Shown piece by piece: positions 36,508 to 45,669 of a stretch of 64,000 nucleotides of DNA. Location of the stretch: assembly GCF_923079645.1 (NCBI RefSeq), contig NZ_CAKLPY010000002.1, positions 62,001 to 126,000 of the forward strand. The letters are read 5' to 3'. How positions within the stretch are numbered: position 1 is the stretch's first letter; each line of letters opens with the position of its first letter. This DNA comes from Emticicia aquatica. GTDB taxonomy: Bacteria > Bacteroidota > Bacteroidia > Cytophagales > Spirosomataceae. Below the pieces are notes generated by a model that saw nothing but the letters and a program-made list of their open reading frames with translations, was not told the origin of the DNA and searched no databases. The translations under genes were made by a program, and so were the position numbers.

Positions 36508-36591
36508 ATGCTTACAATAATTTTATTACTCGCAGGTGTTTTTTGCTTCGCCTTGTTTTATAAAGCAATTGATTTTTTTGAAAATATTTAA
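36508..36591 (+). CDS. Putative 27-residue membrane peptide before kdpF
   Basis: ATG at 36508 opens a 27-codon frame: MLTIILLLAGVFCFALFYK then AIDFFENI. The first 19 residues form one hydrophobic membrane segment with a short charged tail, similar in build to KdpF. It sits 22 bases after kdpE and 12 bases before kdpF, tightly packed inside the operon. It may be an additional small subunit or regulator of the pump. No family is recognised, and expression is unproven. Confidence 0.5.
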   Translation: MLTIILLLAGVFCFALFYKAIDFFENI

Positions 36592-36603
36592 TTAATTTCC
36601 ACC

Positions 36604-36684
36604 ATGATGACCTTACTTTTCATTCTCGCAATCGCAGTTTTCGGCTACCTCTGCTACGTACTTTTAAAGCCTGAAAAATTCTAA
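36604..36684 (+). CDS. kdpF: KdpF small subunit of the potassium pump
   Basis: A 26-residue single-pass membrane peptide, MMTLLFILAIAVFGYLCY then VLLKPEKF. The closing LLKPEKF tail is the KdpF signature. KdpF stabilises the KdpABC complex in the inner membrane. It lies 79 bases before kdpA in the standard F-A-B-C order. The start could be either of two adjacent ATG codons. Confidence 0.85.
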   Translation: MMTLLFILAIAVFGYLCYVLLKPEKF

Positions 36685-36763
36685 AAAGAACCTTTTTTTA
36701 TTCTAATTACGCTAATCAATTGCCATGATGAAGGCTATTGTTTTGCCCAAAAATTAAGAAAAA

Positions 36764-38464
36764 ATGAACACTGAAATTCTCGGAATCATATTAATGTTTA
36801 CACTAACTGTCCTTTTGGCAATTCCACTGGGCAGATACATCGCAAAGGTTTACTCAGGAGAAAGCACTTTTCTCGACCCAATTTTTAATCCATTAGAAAA
36901 ACACTTTTTTCGCATTTCAGGCATTAATATCCGCCAAGAAATGACTTGGAAACAACATTTAATAGCCTTGCTTACCATAAACTTTTTATGGTTTTTCTGG
37001 GCGATGTTTATCTTGATGAATCAAGGCTGGCTACCGTGGAACCCAGATAAAAATCCGTCAATGTCAGCCGATTTAGCCTTTAATACCGCCATTTCTTTTG
37101 TAGCTAATACCAATTTGCAGCACTATTCTGGCGAAACAGGAATGTCATATCTCGGACAAATCGTTTGTTTGACATTTTTTCAATTCATTTCAGCAGGTGC
37201 AGGTATGGCCATTTGTGTAGTCGTTTTCAATGCTATGAAAGAACGTACAAGCGAAAAGCTAGGTAATTTCTACAACTATTTTCTCAAATCATGCACCCGA
37301 ATTTTATTGCCACTTTCGCTAATCGTTGCTACCATTATTGTTTTCAATGGCACTCCGATGAATATTGAAGGGAAAGCCTCTTTTATTTCGATGCAAGCGG
37401 GCGACACAGTTCAGCTTTCAAGAGGGCCAGCAGCAGCAATGGTTGCTATCAAACAATTAGGAACAAATGGCGGTGGATTTTTTGGAGTAAATTCAGCTCA
37501 TCCACTAGAAAACCCTAACTATTTGACCAATATTGTTGAAAACGTCAGTATCATTTTGATTCCAATCGCGATGGTTTTCGCTCTTGGTTTTTACTTAAAA
37601 CGTAAAAGATTATCATTGATGATTTTTGGCGTAATGACACTCGGTTTTCTATTATTCTTGCTTCCTTCTGTTTACCTCGAAATGAAAGGGAATACAGCCA
37701 TTTCGAGTATGGGCATCTCGCAACAACTGGGCAGTATGGAAGGCAAAGAAGTACGTTTTGGCTCGGCCGCATCTGCATATTGGGGAATTACAACAACCGT
37801 TACCTCCAATGGCTCGGTCAACGCCATGCACGATAGTTTTACACCACTCACTGGAATGTTTGCACTTTTGGGTATGATGGTCAATGCTTTTTATGGCGGT
37901 GTAGGTGTCGGATTTCTTAATTTTTATATTTTCATTATCATTGCTGTTTTTATTTCTGGGTTGATGGTTGGCAGAACCCCCGAATTTATGGGTAAAAAAA
38001 TTGAGGCAAGAGAAATGAAAATCGCCACGATAATCGCTCTATTGCATCCCTTATTAATTTTGGCAGGAACGGCTCTTTCATCGTACGTCTTTGTTGTCCA
38101 TCCTAATATTGGTTGGTTGAATAATCCAAGTTTTCATGGCTTCTCCGAAATGCTTTATGAATATACATCATCGGCAGCTAATAACGGTTCGGGTTTCGAG
38201 GGTTTGGGTGATAACACACTTTGGTGGAATATTACTTGCGGAATCATCATGATTTTAAGTCGTTTCTTGCCAATTATTGGCCCCGTGGCTATTGCAGGAA
38301 TTTTAGCCAATAAAAAATACATTCCTGAAAGTGCTGGTACATTAAAAACTGATACTTCAACTTTTGGATTAATGGTTTTTGCCGTAATCATGATTTTGGC
38401 GGCATTGTCTTTTTTTCCAGCACTGACGCTTGGACCAATTTCAGAATTTTTCACAATTCAATAA
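36764..38464 (+). CDS. kdpA: Potassium-transporting ATPase, potassium-binding subunit KdpA
   Basis: KdpA is the channel-like subunit that selects potassium for the KdpFABC pump. The 566-residue protein has ten or so membrane segments and four selectivity-filter loops: NTNLQHYSGETG near residue 112, TNGGGFFGVNSAHP near 230, a third at about 345 near TSNGSVNAMHDSFTP, and AANNGSGFEG near 470. The N-terminal PLGRYIAKV and LDPIFNPLE are typical. It is complete and of normal length. It lies 25 bases before kdpB. Confidence 0.96.
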   Translation: MNTEILGIILMFTLTVLLAIPLGRYIAKVYSGESTFLDPIFNPLEKHFFRISGINIRQEMTWKQHLIALLTINFLWFFWAMFILMNQGWLPWNPDKNPSMSADLAFNTAISFVANTNLQHYSGETGMSYLGQIVCLTFFQFISAGAGMAICVVVFNAMKERTSEKLGNFYNYFLKSCTRILLPLSLIVATIIVFNGTPMNIEGKASFISMQAGDTVQLSRGPAAAMVAIKQLGTNGGGFFGVNSAHPLENPNYLTNIVENVSIILIPIAMVFALGFYLKRKRLSLMIFGVMTLGFLLFLLPSVYLEMKGNTAISSMGISQQLGSMEGKEVRFGSAASAYWGITTTVTSNGSVNAMHDSFTPLTGMFALLGMMVNAFYGGVGVGFLNFYIFIIIAVFISGLMVGRTPEFMGKKIEAREMKIATIIALLHPLLILAGTALSSYVFVVHPNIGWLNNPSFHGFSEMLYEYTSSAANNGSGFEGLGDNTLWWNITCGIIMILSRFLPIIGPVAIAGILANKKYIPESAGTLKTDTSTFGLMVFAVIMILAALSFFPALTLGPISEFFTIQ

Positions 38465-38489
38465 GATATTTATTTAAAAATATATCATC

Positions 38490-40529
38490 ATGAAATCAAC
38501 TTCGCTTTTTCAAGCAGCTTTAGTAAAAGAAGCTCTAAAAGCCTCTTTTGTAAAACTAAATCCCAAAATAATCTTCCGAAACCCAGTCATGTTTACCGTC
38601 GAACTCGGAACAATCGTTATGTTTTGCGTTACTATCTTTAGTTTAAACAATACTTCACAAGGCTCATTCGCTTATAATTTAGCAGTTTTCATTATCCTAT
38701 TTGCTACTTTACTTTTTGCCAATTTTGCCGAAGCTATCGCTGAAGCACGAGGCAAAGCACAAGCCGATTCGCTCCGAAAAACCCGTGAAGAAACACCAGC
38801 AAAAATCATTAGAGTAATCGGTGAAATGTACACCAACGAAATCCAAATAGTAAGTTCCTCTCAACTCAAAAAAGGAGATATTTTTGTCTGCGAAACTGGT
38901 GACATAATTCCAACAGATGGGGAAATCATTGAAGGATTAGCAACCATTGATGAATCAGCCATTACAGGCGAGTCTGCTCCAGTAATTCGAGAAGCAGGGG
39001 GCGATAAATCATCAGTAACGGGAGGAACTAAAGTACTTTCTGACAAAATTAAAGTAATTGTAACCACTCAACCAGGTGAAAGTTTCTTGGATAAAATGAT
39101 TGCTTTGGTGGAAGGAGCTTCTCGTCAAAAAACGCCAAATGAAATTGCCTTAACAATTTTATTAGCTGGTTTTACTTTGGTTTTTGTGATTGTTTGTGTT
39201 ACGCTCAAACCTTTTGCCGACTATGCCAATACACCTATCACAATTGCAGCATTTATTTCGCTTTTTGTATGCCTGATTCCAACTACAATTGGCGGTTTGC
39301 TATCGGCCATTGGCATTGCAGGAATGGACAGAGCATTGAGAGCAAATGTAATTACAAAATCAGGTAAAGCTGTCGAAACTGCGGGCGATATTGATGTTTT
39401 GTTATTGGATAAAACTGGAACAATTACAATCGGAAATAGAAAAGCGACGAACTTTTACCCAGCACAAAACGCTGATAAACAAGGCTTTATGAATGCACTT
39501 GTATTAAGTTCATTAGCCGATGAAACTCCCGAAGGAAAATCAATTGTAGAGTTAGCAATCAGTCAAGGAATGAAAGTACCTTCACTTTCGACGGATGCCG
39601 AATTTATTAGGTTTACAGCAGAAACTCGTTCATCAGGTGTAAATTTATCCGACGGAGCTAGAATCAGAAAAGGGGCTTTTGATGCCATGAGAAACCTTTC
39701 AGAAAAAGCAGGCAACCAGTTTCCAATAGAAGTTGCTGAGCAAGTTAAAACCATTTCAAGTAATGGTGGAACGCCACTTGTTGTAACAAAAAATGAGCAA
39801 GTTTTAGGCGTAATTGAGTTACAAGACATTATTAAACCAGGTATTCAAGAACGTTTTGAACGCTTACGTAAAATGGGTGTAAAAACAGTAATGGTTACTG
39901 GTGATAATCCGCTAACAGCTAAATATATTGCTGCAAAAGCTGGTGTTGACGATTTTATTGCTGAAGCAAAACCAGAGGATAAAATGAATTATATCCGTGC
40001 CGAACAGGCCAGTGGTAAATTAGTTGCCATGATGGGTGATGGTACAAATGATGCTCCTGCACTCGCTCAAGCCGATGTAGGTGTAGCCATGAATTCGGGA
40101 ACAGCCGCAGCAAAAGAAGCAGGAAATATGGTAGATTTGGATAATGACCCTACGAAATTAATTGAAATTGTTGAAATCGGAAAACAGCTTTTAATGACTC
40201 GAGGAACGCTCACTACTTTTTCGATTGCCAATGATGTTGCCAAATACTTTGCCATTGTACCCGCTTTATTTATTGCCAGCATTCCAGCTCTAAAAGGCTT
40301 AAATATAATGAATTTACATTCACCAGAAAGTGCTATTTTATCAGCCGTAATTTTTAATGCAATTATTATTCCTGCATTGATTCCTTTAGCACTTAGGGGT
40401 GTTGAATATAAACCCATTGGAGCAAGTGCTTTGCTACGCCGCAACTTATTAATCTATGGCTTAGGGGGTATAATTATTCCTTTTATTGGTATCAAGATTA
40501 TTGATTTATTGGTCGCTAATTTTATTTAA
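38490..40529 (+). CDS. kdpB: Potassium-transporting ATPase, catalytic subunit KdpB
   Basis: The P-type ATPase subunit that hydrolyses ATP to drive uptake. In 679 residues it shows the TGES actuator loop ([11 protein letters not shown] near 155), the phosphorylated Asp in [12 protein letters not shown] near 307, the nucleotide-domain KGAFDAM near 390, [14 protein letters not shown] near 470, and the hinge [18 protein letters not shown] near 515. Seven or so membrane segments are present, with the C-terminal block ending [11 protein letters not shown]. It is followed by kdpC after 82 bases. Confidence 0.97.
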   Translation: MKSTSLFQAALVKEALKASFVKLNPKIIFRNPVMFTVELGTIVMFCVTIFSLNNTSQGSFAYNLAVFIILFATLLFANFAEAIAEARGKAQADSLRKTREETPAKIIRVIGEMYTNEIQIVSSSQLKKGDIFVCETGDIIPTDGEIIEGLATIDESAITGESAPVIREAGGDKSSVTGGTKVLSDKIKVIVTTQPGESFLDKMIALVEGASRQKTPNEIALTILLAGFTLVFVIVCVTLKPFADYANTPITIAAFISLFVCLIPTTIGGLLSAIGIAGMDRALRANVITKSGKAVETAGDIDVLLLDKTGTITIGNRKATNFYPAQNADKQGFMNALVLSSLADETPEGKSIVELAISQGMKVPSLSTDAEFIRFTAETRSSGVNLSDGARIRKGAFDAMRNLSEKAGNQFPIEVAEQVKTISSNGGTPLVVTKNEQVLGVIELQDIIKPGIQERFERLRKMGVKTVMVTGDNPLTAKYIAAKAGVDDFIAEAKPEDKMNYIRAEQASGKLVAMMGDGTNDAPALAQADVGVAMNSGTAAAKEAGNMVDLDNDPTKLIEIVEIGKQLLMTRGTLTTFSIANDVAKYFAIVPALFIASIPALKGLNIMNLHSPESAILSAVIFNAIIIPALIPLALRGVEYKPIGASALLRRNLLIYGLGGIIIPFIGIKIIDLLVANFI

Positions 40530-40611
40530 AATACTGATAATTAAATAATTATTAGTTAAAATAAATTATTCAAGCGACAAAAACTTCGTTTCATTCATAA
40601 AAAACATAAAA

Positions 40612-41175
40612 ATGAAATCTCAAATATTACCAGCAATCAAACTTACATTTTTAAGTTTAGTGCTACTTGCAATCGTTTATCCACTTATAATACTAGGCAT
40701 CGCACAATTTGCCCCAAACAGCGGGAAAGTACAATTTATTGAACGTAATAATAAAATTATTGGAGCAGAAAATGTAGGACAAAAATTCGACCAAGACCGA
40801 TATTTTTATAGTCGTCCATCTGTTGTAAATTACAATGCCGCTAGCTCTGGTGGTTCAAATAAAGGGCCTTCAAATCCTGATTATTTGGCAACTGTTCAAG
40901 CCAGAATCGACACATTTTTAGTCCATAATCCGACAGTGGCAAAAGCTGATATTCCATCAGAATTAGTAACCGCTTCGGGTAGTGGACTTGACCCTCACAT
41001 TTCTCCAAAAGGTGCTTTAGTACAAGTCGATAGAATTGCTAAAAAAAGAAATATTTCTAATGAAAAATTGATTAACCTTATTAAAATCAATACCGAAAAA
41101 CCATTTTTAGGTTTATTTGGTACTGAAAAAATCAATGTTTTGAAATTAAATTTAGCATTAGATAACTTAAAATAA
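40612..41175 (+). CDS. kdpC: Potassium-transporting ATPase subunit KdpC
   Basis: KdpC is a single-span subunit that raises the affinity of the pump for ATP. The 187-residue protein has one N-terminal membrane segment (LTFLSLVLLAIVYPLIILGI) and the family motifs FYSRPSVVNYNAASSGGSN near 70, VTASGSGLDPHISP near 125, and NVLKLNLALD near the end. It is complete. The porin gene starts 8 bases after its stop, which places the porin in the same operon. Confidence 0.95.
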   Translation: MKSQILPAIKLTFLSLVLLAIVYPLIILGIAQFAPNSGKVQFIERNNKIIGAENVGQKFDQDRYFYSRPSVVNYNAASSGGSNKGPSNPDYLATVQARIDTFLVHNPTVAKADIPSELVTASGSGLDPHISPKGALVQVDRIAKKRNISNEKLINLIKINTEKPFLGLFGTEKINVLKLNLALDNLK

Positions 41176-41183
41176 TTCCCTGA

Positions 41184-42254
41184 ATGAAAACCATTTTTTG
41201 TTCACTTTTGAGCATTTTTAACACAACCATTCATCCCCAAACAGACACCTCGAAAACAGCACTCAACCTAAGTGGTTATATAGAAACTTACTATGCGTAT
41301 GATTTTAATAATCCTGCCAATCACACACGGCCAACATTTGTTTATTCACACAATCGTCACAATGAGATAAACCTGAATTTAGGTTTTATAAAAGCTGCTT
41401 ATGAAAAAAATAGTGTTAGAGCTAATCTTGCCTTAATGACAGGAACTTACGCCAATGCAAACCTTGCGGCCGAACCAAGTGTATTAAAAAATATTTTGGA
41501 AGCCAATGTTGGAATTAAGATTTCAAGCAATAAAAATCTTTGGCTTGATGCAGGAATTTTTGCAGCACATATTGGTTTTGAAAGTGCTGTTAGCAAAGAT
41601 TGTTGGACACTTTCTCGGAGTATTTTGGCCGATAATTCGCCTTATTATGAAAGTGGAGCAAAAATCAACTATACATCCGATAATTCTAAATGGTTTTTGA
41701 GTGCATTAGTACTAAATGGTTGGCAACGAATTGAGCGAGTAGATGGCAATAATATGCCTGCTTTTGGGCATCAGATTACATACAAACCTAGCAGCAAAGT
41801 AACTTTAAATAGTAGCTCATTTGTAGGAAGCGATTCGCCTGATAGTTTACGATTAGTGCGGTACTTTCATAATTTTTATGGTATTTTTCAAATTCATCAA
41901 AAATTAGGATTAATTCTTGGTTTTGATATTGGATTTCAACAAAAATCACTTAAAAGTAAGCAATACACTGCTTGGTTTTCGCCAGTATTAATTGCCAAAT
42001 TTCTATACTCAGATAAGCTAAATTTCTCGACGAGAACCGAATATTATGCAGATAAAAGCCAAGTAATTGTTTCAACAGGTAGTCAAAATGGTTTTCAAAC
42101 ATACGGTTATTCGGTCAATATTGATTATAATATCACCGAAAAATTGGTTTTCCGAAGCGAATACAAGGTACTGCATAGTAAAGACAAAATATTTGCAGAA
42201 GGTACAAAAACCAACAATCATTTATTGCTTACTTCATTAGCTATTTCATTTTAG
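41184..42254 (+). CDS. Outer-membrane porin (OmpL-like, Bbp2 type) in the kdp operon
   Basis: A 356-residue protein with a short signal-like N-terminus (MKTIFCSLLSIFNTTIHPQ) and a beta-barrel of the OmpL-like porin-2 type: LSGYIETYYAYDFNNP, SHNRHNEINLNLGFIKAAYE, LDAGIFAAHIGFESAVSKDCWTL and a terminal strand HLLLTSLAISF ending in Phe. It lies 8 bases after kdpC, and its stop touches the start codon of the KdpD sensor gene, so it is translationally embedded in the kdp locus. A role in letting potassium or osmolytes cross the outer membrane is inferred from this position. Confidence 0.82.
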   Translation: MKTIFCSLLSIFNTTIHPQTDTSKTALNLSGYIETYYAYDFNNPANHTRPTFVYSHNRHNEINLNLGFIKAAYEKNSVRANLALMTGTYANANLAAEPSVLKNILEANVGIKISSNKNLWLDAGIFAAHIGFESAVSKDCWTLSRSILADNSPYYESGAKINYTSDNSKWFLSALVLNGWQRIERVDGNNMPAFGHQITYKPSSKVTLNSSSFVGSDSPDSLRLVRYFHNFYGIFQIHQKLGLILGFDIGFQQKSLKSKQYTAWFSPVLIAKFLYSDKLNFSTRTEYYADKSQVIVSTGSQNGFQTYGYSVNIDYNITEKLVFRSEYKVLHSKDKIFAEGTKTNNHLLLTSLAISF

Positions 42255-43370
42255 ATGAAAGATAAAACTGCTCAACATTTTCTTGATTTAATAAAAAAAT
42301 CAAGGCGAGGGAAATTCAAAATTTACATCGGCATGAGTGCTGGCGTAGGAAAAACCTTTCGGATGTTGCAAGAAGCTCACGCTATGCAACGAAACAACAT
42401 TGATGTAAAAATCGGTTATATCGAAACGCACAATCGTAAAGAAACGCACCAGTTACTTGAAGGTTTACCGATTATTCCTCGTCGAAAATTGTTTTATAAA
42501 GGTAAAGAATTAGAGGAGTTTGACCTTCAAGCAGTATTAAATATCCGACCCGAAGTAGTTTTAGTCGATGAATTAGCTCATACGAATATTGAAGGCTCAA
42601 AAAACGAAAAACGTTGGCAGGATGTCATGGAAATTTTAGATGCAGGCATCAATGTAATTTCTGCTCTAAACATTCAGCATATTGAAAGTCTAAATACTAT
42701 CATTCAGCAAGTTACGGGTATTGAAGTAAAAGAGCGTGTTCCAGATTTGGTGCTCCAACAAGCCGATGAAGTTGTGAATATCGACCTCACAGCCGATGAA
42801 CTGATTATGCGTTTGAAAGAGGGGAAAATCTATGATTTGAAAAAAGTTGAAACAGCATTGAACCACTTTTTTCAAGCTGATAAAATCTTACAACTGCGTG
42901 AAATAGCCCTTAAAGAAGTAGCACATCAGGTTGAGCGAAAAGTTACAACCGAAGTTACCAAAACCAAACTAAAGCATGAGCGTTTTTTGGCCTGCATCAG
43001 TTCAAACGCCGAAACTGCCAAAACTGTAATCCGAAAAACAGCTAGATTGGCTTCGCATTACGATTCAAAATGGTTTGTGCTATACGTTCAACGGCCATCA
43101 GAATCAAGTGATAAAATTAATCTGGCCACACAAAGGCATCTAATCAATAATCTCAAAATGGCAGCCGAACTCGGTGCAGAAATAATCAGAATACAAAGCG
43201 ATTCGGTGGCGAAAGCAATTATTGAAGTGGCTGAAAAAGAGCAAATTACAACGATTTGTATTGGAAAACCACATTTCAATTTATTGAAAATTATCTTAGC
43301 AACGAATCTTTTCAATCAATTATTAAAAAAACTTTCTCAGTCTGAAATAGACCTTATTATTCTCTCTTGA
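42255..43370 (+). CDS. kdpD: KdpD N-terminal sensor (KdpD + universal stress domains), without kinase part
   Basis: A 371-residue soluble protein that is only the cytoplasmic N-terminal half of KdpD. Residues about 20-230 are the KdpD domain, with Walker A GMSAGVGKTF near 30, RMLQEAH, GYIETHNRKET, Walker B VVLVDELAHTN near 105, and ALNIQHIESLN near 140. Residues about 245-370 are a universal-stress-protein domain, which in KdpD binds a second messenger or nucleotide. There is no membrane segment or kinase domain; those are encoded at 34675-35763. Its ATG directly follows the porin stop with no spacer, and the next gene starts one base after its own stop. Confidence 0.9.
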   Translation: MKDKTAQHFLDLIKKSRRGKFKIYIGMSAGVGKTFRMLQEAHAMQRNNIDVKIGYIETHNRKETHQLLEGLPIIPRRKLFYKGKELEEFDLQAVLNIRPEVVLVDELAHTNIEGSKNEKRWQDVMEILDAGINVISALNIQHIESLNTIIQQVTGIEVKERVPDLVLQQADEVVNIDLTADELIMRLKEGKIYDLKKVETALNHFFQADKILQLREIALKEVAHQVERKVTTEVTKTKLKHERFLACISSNAETAKTVIRKTARLASHYDSKWFVLYVQRPSESSDKINLATQRHLINNLKMAAELGAEIIRIQSDSVAKAIIEVAEKEQITTICIGKPHFNLLKIILATNLFNQLLKKLSQSEIDLIILS

Positions 43371-43371
43371 A

Positions 43372-44604
43372 ATGAAAATAAAAACCAAAATTTCGCTTGG
43401 CTTAATCTTTCTTTTCTTAGCAATCTTACTTACGGGTGGCTTAGGCGTTTGGTATTTACATCAATTATCTGCCGATGCAAAAAATATTCTACAAGATAAT
43501 TACGAAACGTTGGAATACAGCAAGAAAATGCTCGAAAGCCTTGAGAAAAATACTAATGAAAATAAAAGGTTTGAACAAAATCTTATTGCACAAGAACAAA
43601 ATATCTCAGAAATAGGTGAAAAAGACGTAACACAACAACTTCGTGCTAAATTTAATCTTTTCAAAAAAGACAGTTCAATAAGTCATATCGGTTCAATGCG
43701 GCAATATATTTTTCAACTCATGGAGTTAAATATGAATGCTATTATCAGAAAAAATCAGGTTGCAACCAAACGAGCTGATGACGCAATTACCTTACTTTCA
43801 TTTGTGCTGGCCGCTGTGGTGTTATTTACTTTTTCATTTATTTTTAATTTTCCTAATTACATTGCCGAACCGATTGCTGAACTAACCAAAGGAATCAAGG
43901 AAATTGCCAACAAAAATTATGAACAAAGATTACATTTTAAAGCGAATGACGAATTTGGAGATTTGGCAAATGCATTCAATAAAATGGCCGAAAAACTCAA
44001 TAATTATGAACACAGCAATTTAGCAGAATTGTTATTTGAAAAAAGGCGAATTGAGGCAATAATCAATAACATGAATGATGCAATTATTGGACTTGACGAA
44101 CAAAATAATGTTCTGTTTGTCAATCAGATTGCGGTTCAGATTTTGGGGTTAAAAGAATCAGAAATTATTGGCAAATACGCACCCGATATTGCGTTAAATA
44201 ATGATTTACTCAGAAGTTTACTACAAAATGAAGCTTCTTCAAATCCAATTAAAATTTTTGCTGACCAAAAAGAAAGTTATTTCACCAAAGATATTTTAGC
44301 AGTTAAAAATGCAGAAAACACAGCGAGCGGAACGGTAATCATTTTGAAAAATATTACTAAATTTCAAGAATCTGATTTAGAAAAAGATAATTTCATTGCA
44401 GCTATTTCGCATGAGCTAAAAACCCCAATTTCGGCAATTAAAGCTTCTTTGGAATTATTAACAGATGAAAAAAATGGAAAAACTAATAAAATTCAAAAAG
44501 AACTTATCAATAAACTAAAACAAGAAGCAGAATTAATTATTATGATTACGAATGAACTTTCTAAAACAGCACAAAATCATGATGATTTACTTGAAAAGAA
44601 ATAG
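43372..44604 (+). CDS. Histidine-kinase-like membrane protein (HAMP-PAS-HisKA) lacking the ATPase domain
   Basis: A 410-residue protein with two membrane segments (about 7-29 and 142-164) flanking a periplasmic helical domain, a HAMP linker (about 165-220), a PAS domain (about 225-335, IEAIINNMNDAIIGLDEQNNV) and a HisKA dimerisation domain with His347 in AISHELKTPISAIK. The protein stops about 45 residues after the helix pair, and no HATPase domain follows; the next gene on the other strand ends 13 bases further on. It can be phosphorylated only by a partner, perhaps the kinase at 34675-35763, or it acts as a scaffold. It starts one base after the KdpD N-terminal gene, so it belongs to the kdp locus. 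Confidence 0.85.
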   Translation: MKIKTKISLGLIFLFLAILLTGGLGVWYLHQLSADAKNILQDNYETLEYSKKMLESLEKNTNENKRFEQNLIAQEQNISEIGEKDVTQQLRAKFNLFKKDSSISHIGSMRQYIFQLMELNMNAIIRKNQVATKRADDAITLLSFVLAAVVLFTFSFIFNFPNYIAEPIAELTKGIKEIANKNYEQRLHFKANDEFGDLANAFNKMAEKLNNYEHSNLAELLFEKRRIEAIINNMNDAIIGLDEQNNVLFVNQIAVQILGLKESEIIGKYAPDIALNNDLLRSLLQNEASSNPIKIFADQKESYFTKDILAVKNAENTASGTVIILKNITKFQESDLEKDNFIAAISHELKTPISAIKASLELLTDEKNGKTNKIQKELINKLKQEAELIIMITNELSKTAQNHDDLLEKK

Positions 44605-44628
44605 TTGGGTTGAGTAACTATTTCTTTT
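44594..44628. terminator. Bidirectional terminator made of the two gene ends
   Basis: AAAAGAAATAGTT pairs perfectly with AACTATTTCTTTT around a 9-nt loop. The left arm contains the TAG stop of the kinase-like gene and the right arm the TAG stop of the MCE gene, so the stem is built from the last lysine codons and stops of both genes. Confidence 0.75.
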
Positions 44629-45547
44629 CTTTCTTTCCGAACAAAGAAAAATGTACGTATCGTTTTGGATTGGCTTTCATATCAGCCATTAGGAGTGCAA
44701 TATTTGCGGCTGTTCTATCAAGATTAACGTAGAGAGAATCATCTTTGGCCAATTTTCCAAGTGTGCCTTTTCCTTGATTAATTTCTTTAATTACGCCTTG
44801 TAAACCTGCAATTGACGTGTTTAATTTACTAACCGTTTCACCCAAATGCATCGCATTTAGTGAGTCGGCAAAAGTGCTGCTTTTTTGTAAAATTGGCTTA
44901 ATTTGAGCATCAAGATTCGTTGATAAAGTATTCAAATTAGCCGTTAAAACTGCTGCATTTGCTGTTATTGCCGAAAGGTTTTTTGAGTTTGCCGCCACAA
45001 TACCATTCACGCCTGCGGTAGTTTGAGTGGCACTTGCCATAAGTACTTTAAGAGCTACCGCTGTATGGTCAAATTGTTTGATTATTGCAGTTGTTGTATT
45101 CAACAAAGAATCTATATTTTTTAAGGTTGGGGTTAATTTATCGGTTACAGATGCTACCATTCCTTTTTCAATTTCACTTCCAACCGTTCCTTCATCCGCT
45201 AAAGGATTACCTGATTCAATTTTTAATTTAACAACTTTTCCACCTAAAAGTCCATTATCTGCCAAAATAGCAACTGTTTTATCAGTTAATTTTATATCTC
45301 TTTTGATAGCTAATATCACTTTAATTCGGTTTTTGTCTTGTTCAGGCTCAACCAAAACCACGCGTCCAACAGACACACCGTTATACGTTACAGGGTTTGA
45401 AGTTTGCAATCCTTCGGCATTTTCATAGTAAGTATAGTATTCATTTTCTGTACGAAAAATGTCTAATCCCTTTAGAAAATTAAATCCTAAATAAAAAATT
45501 GCGAAAGTAATAATACCAAGTAAACCAACTTTATACTCTTTTTTCAT
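44618..45547 (-). CDS. MCE/MlaD-family lipid-transport protein
   Basis: A 309-residue protein with one N-terminal membrane anchor (VGLLGIITFAIFYLGFNFLKG) and one MCE domain at about residues 35-115 (YYTYYENAEGLQTSNPVTYNGVSVGRV, ILADNGLLGGKVVKL). A long helical region follows that could form the tunnel or needle typical of MCE hexamers. It is expected to move phospholipids between the membranes. The amidase gene is 122 bases upstream on the same strand, so the two may be co-transcribed. The MlaE and MlaF partners are not in this window. Confidence 0.9.
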   Translation of the reverse strand: MKKEYKVGLLGIITFAIFYLGFNFLKGLDIFRTENEYYTYYENAEGLQTSNPVTYNGVSVGRVVLVEPEQDKNRIKVILAIKRDIKLTDKTVAILADNGLLGGKVVKLKIESGNPLADEGTVGSEIEKGMVASVTDKLTPTLKNIDSLLNTTTAIIKQFDHTAVALKVLMASATQTTAGVNGIVAANSKNLSAITANAAVLTANLNTLSTNLDAQIKPILQKSSTFADSLNAMHLGETVSKLNTSIAGLQGVIKEINQGKGTLGKLAKDDSLYVNLDRTAANIALLMADMKANPKRYVHFSLFGKKEKK

Positions 45548-45549
45548 AA

Positions 45550-45584
45550 CCCCTAGCCGATACGTCGGACCGCCCCTAAAGGGG
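45550..45584. repeat. GC-rich paired hairpins between amidase and MCE genes
   Basis: Two small hairpins in an AT-rich setting: CCGA-TACG-TCGG (45557-45568) and CCCCT-AA-AGGGG (45573-45584), with a further CCCCT at 45550-45554 that could pair with AGGGG in an alternative fold. This resembles short GC-rich intergenic repeats seen in Bacteroidota genomes. Only one copy is visible here. Confidence 0.45.
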
Positions 45585-45669
45585 AATTATACATTATTTT
45601 TTACAAAATTACTTGTTATCTAACTACTAACCAACTAAAATTTCCAGTTGAATAGTTCCAGTATAAATC

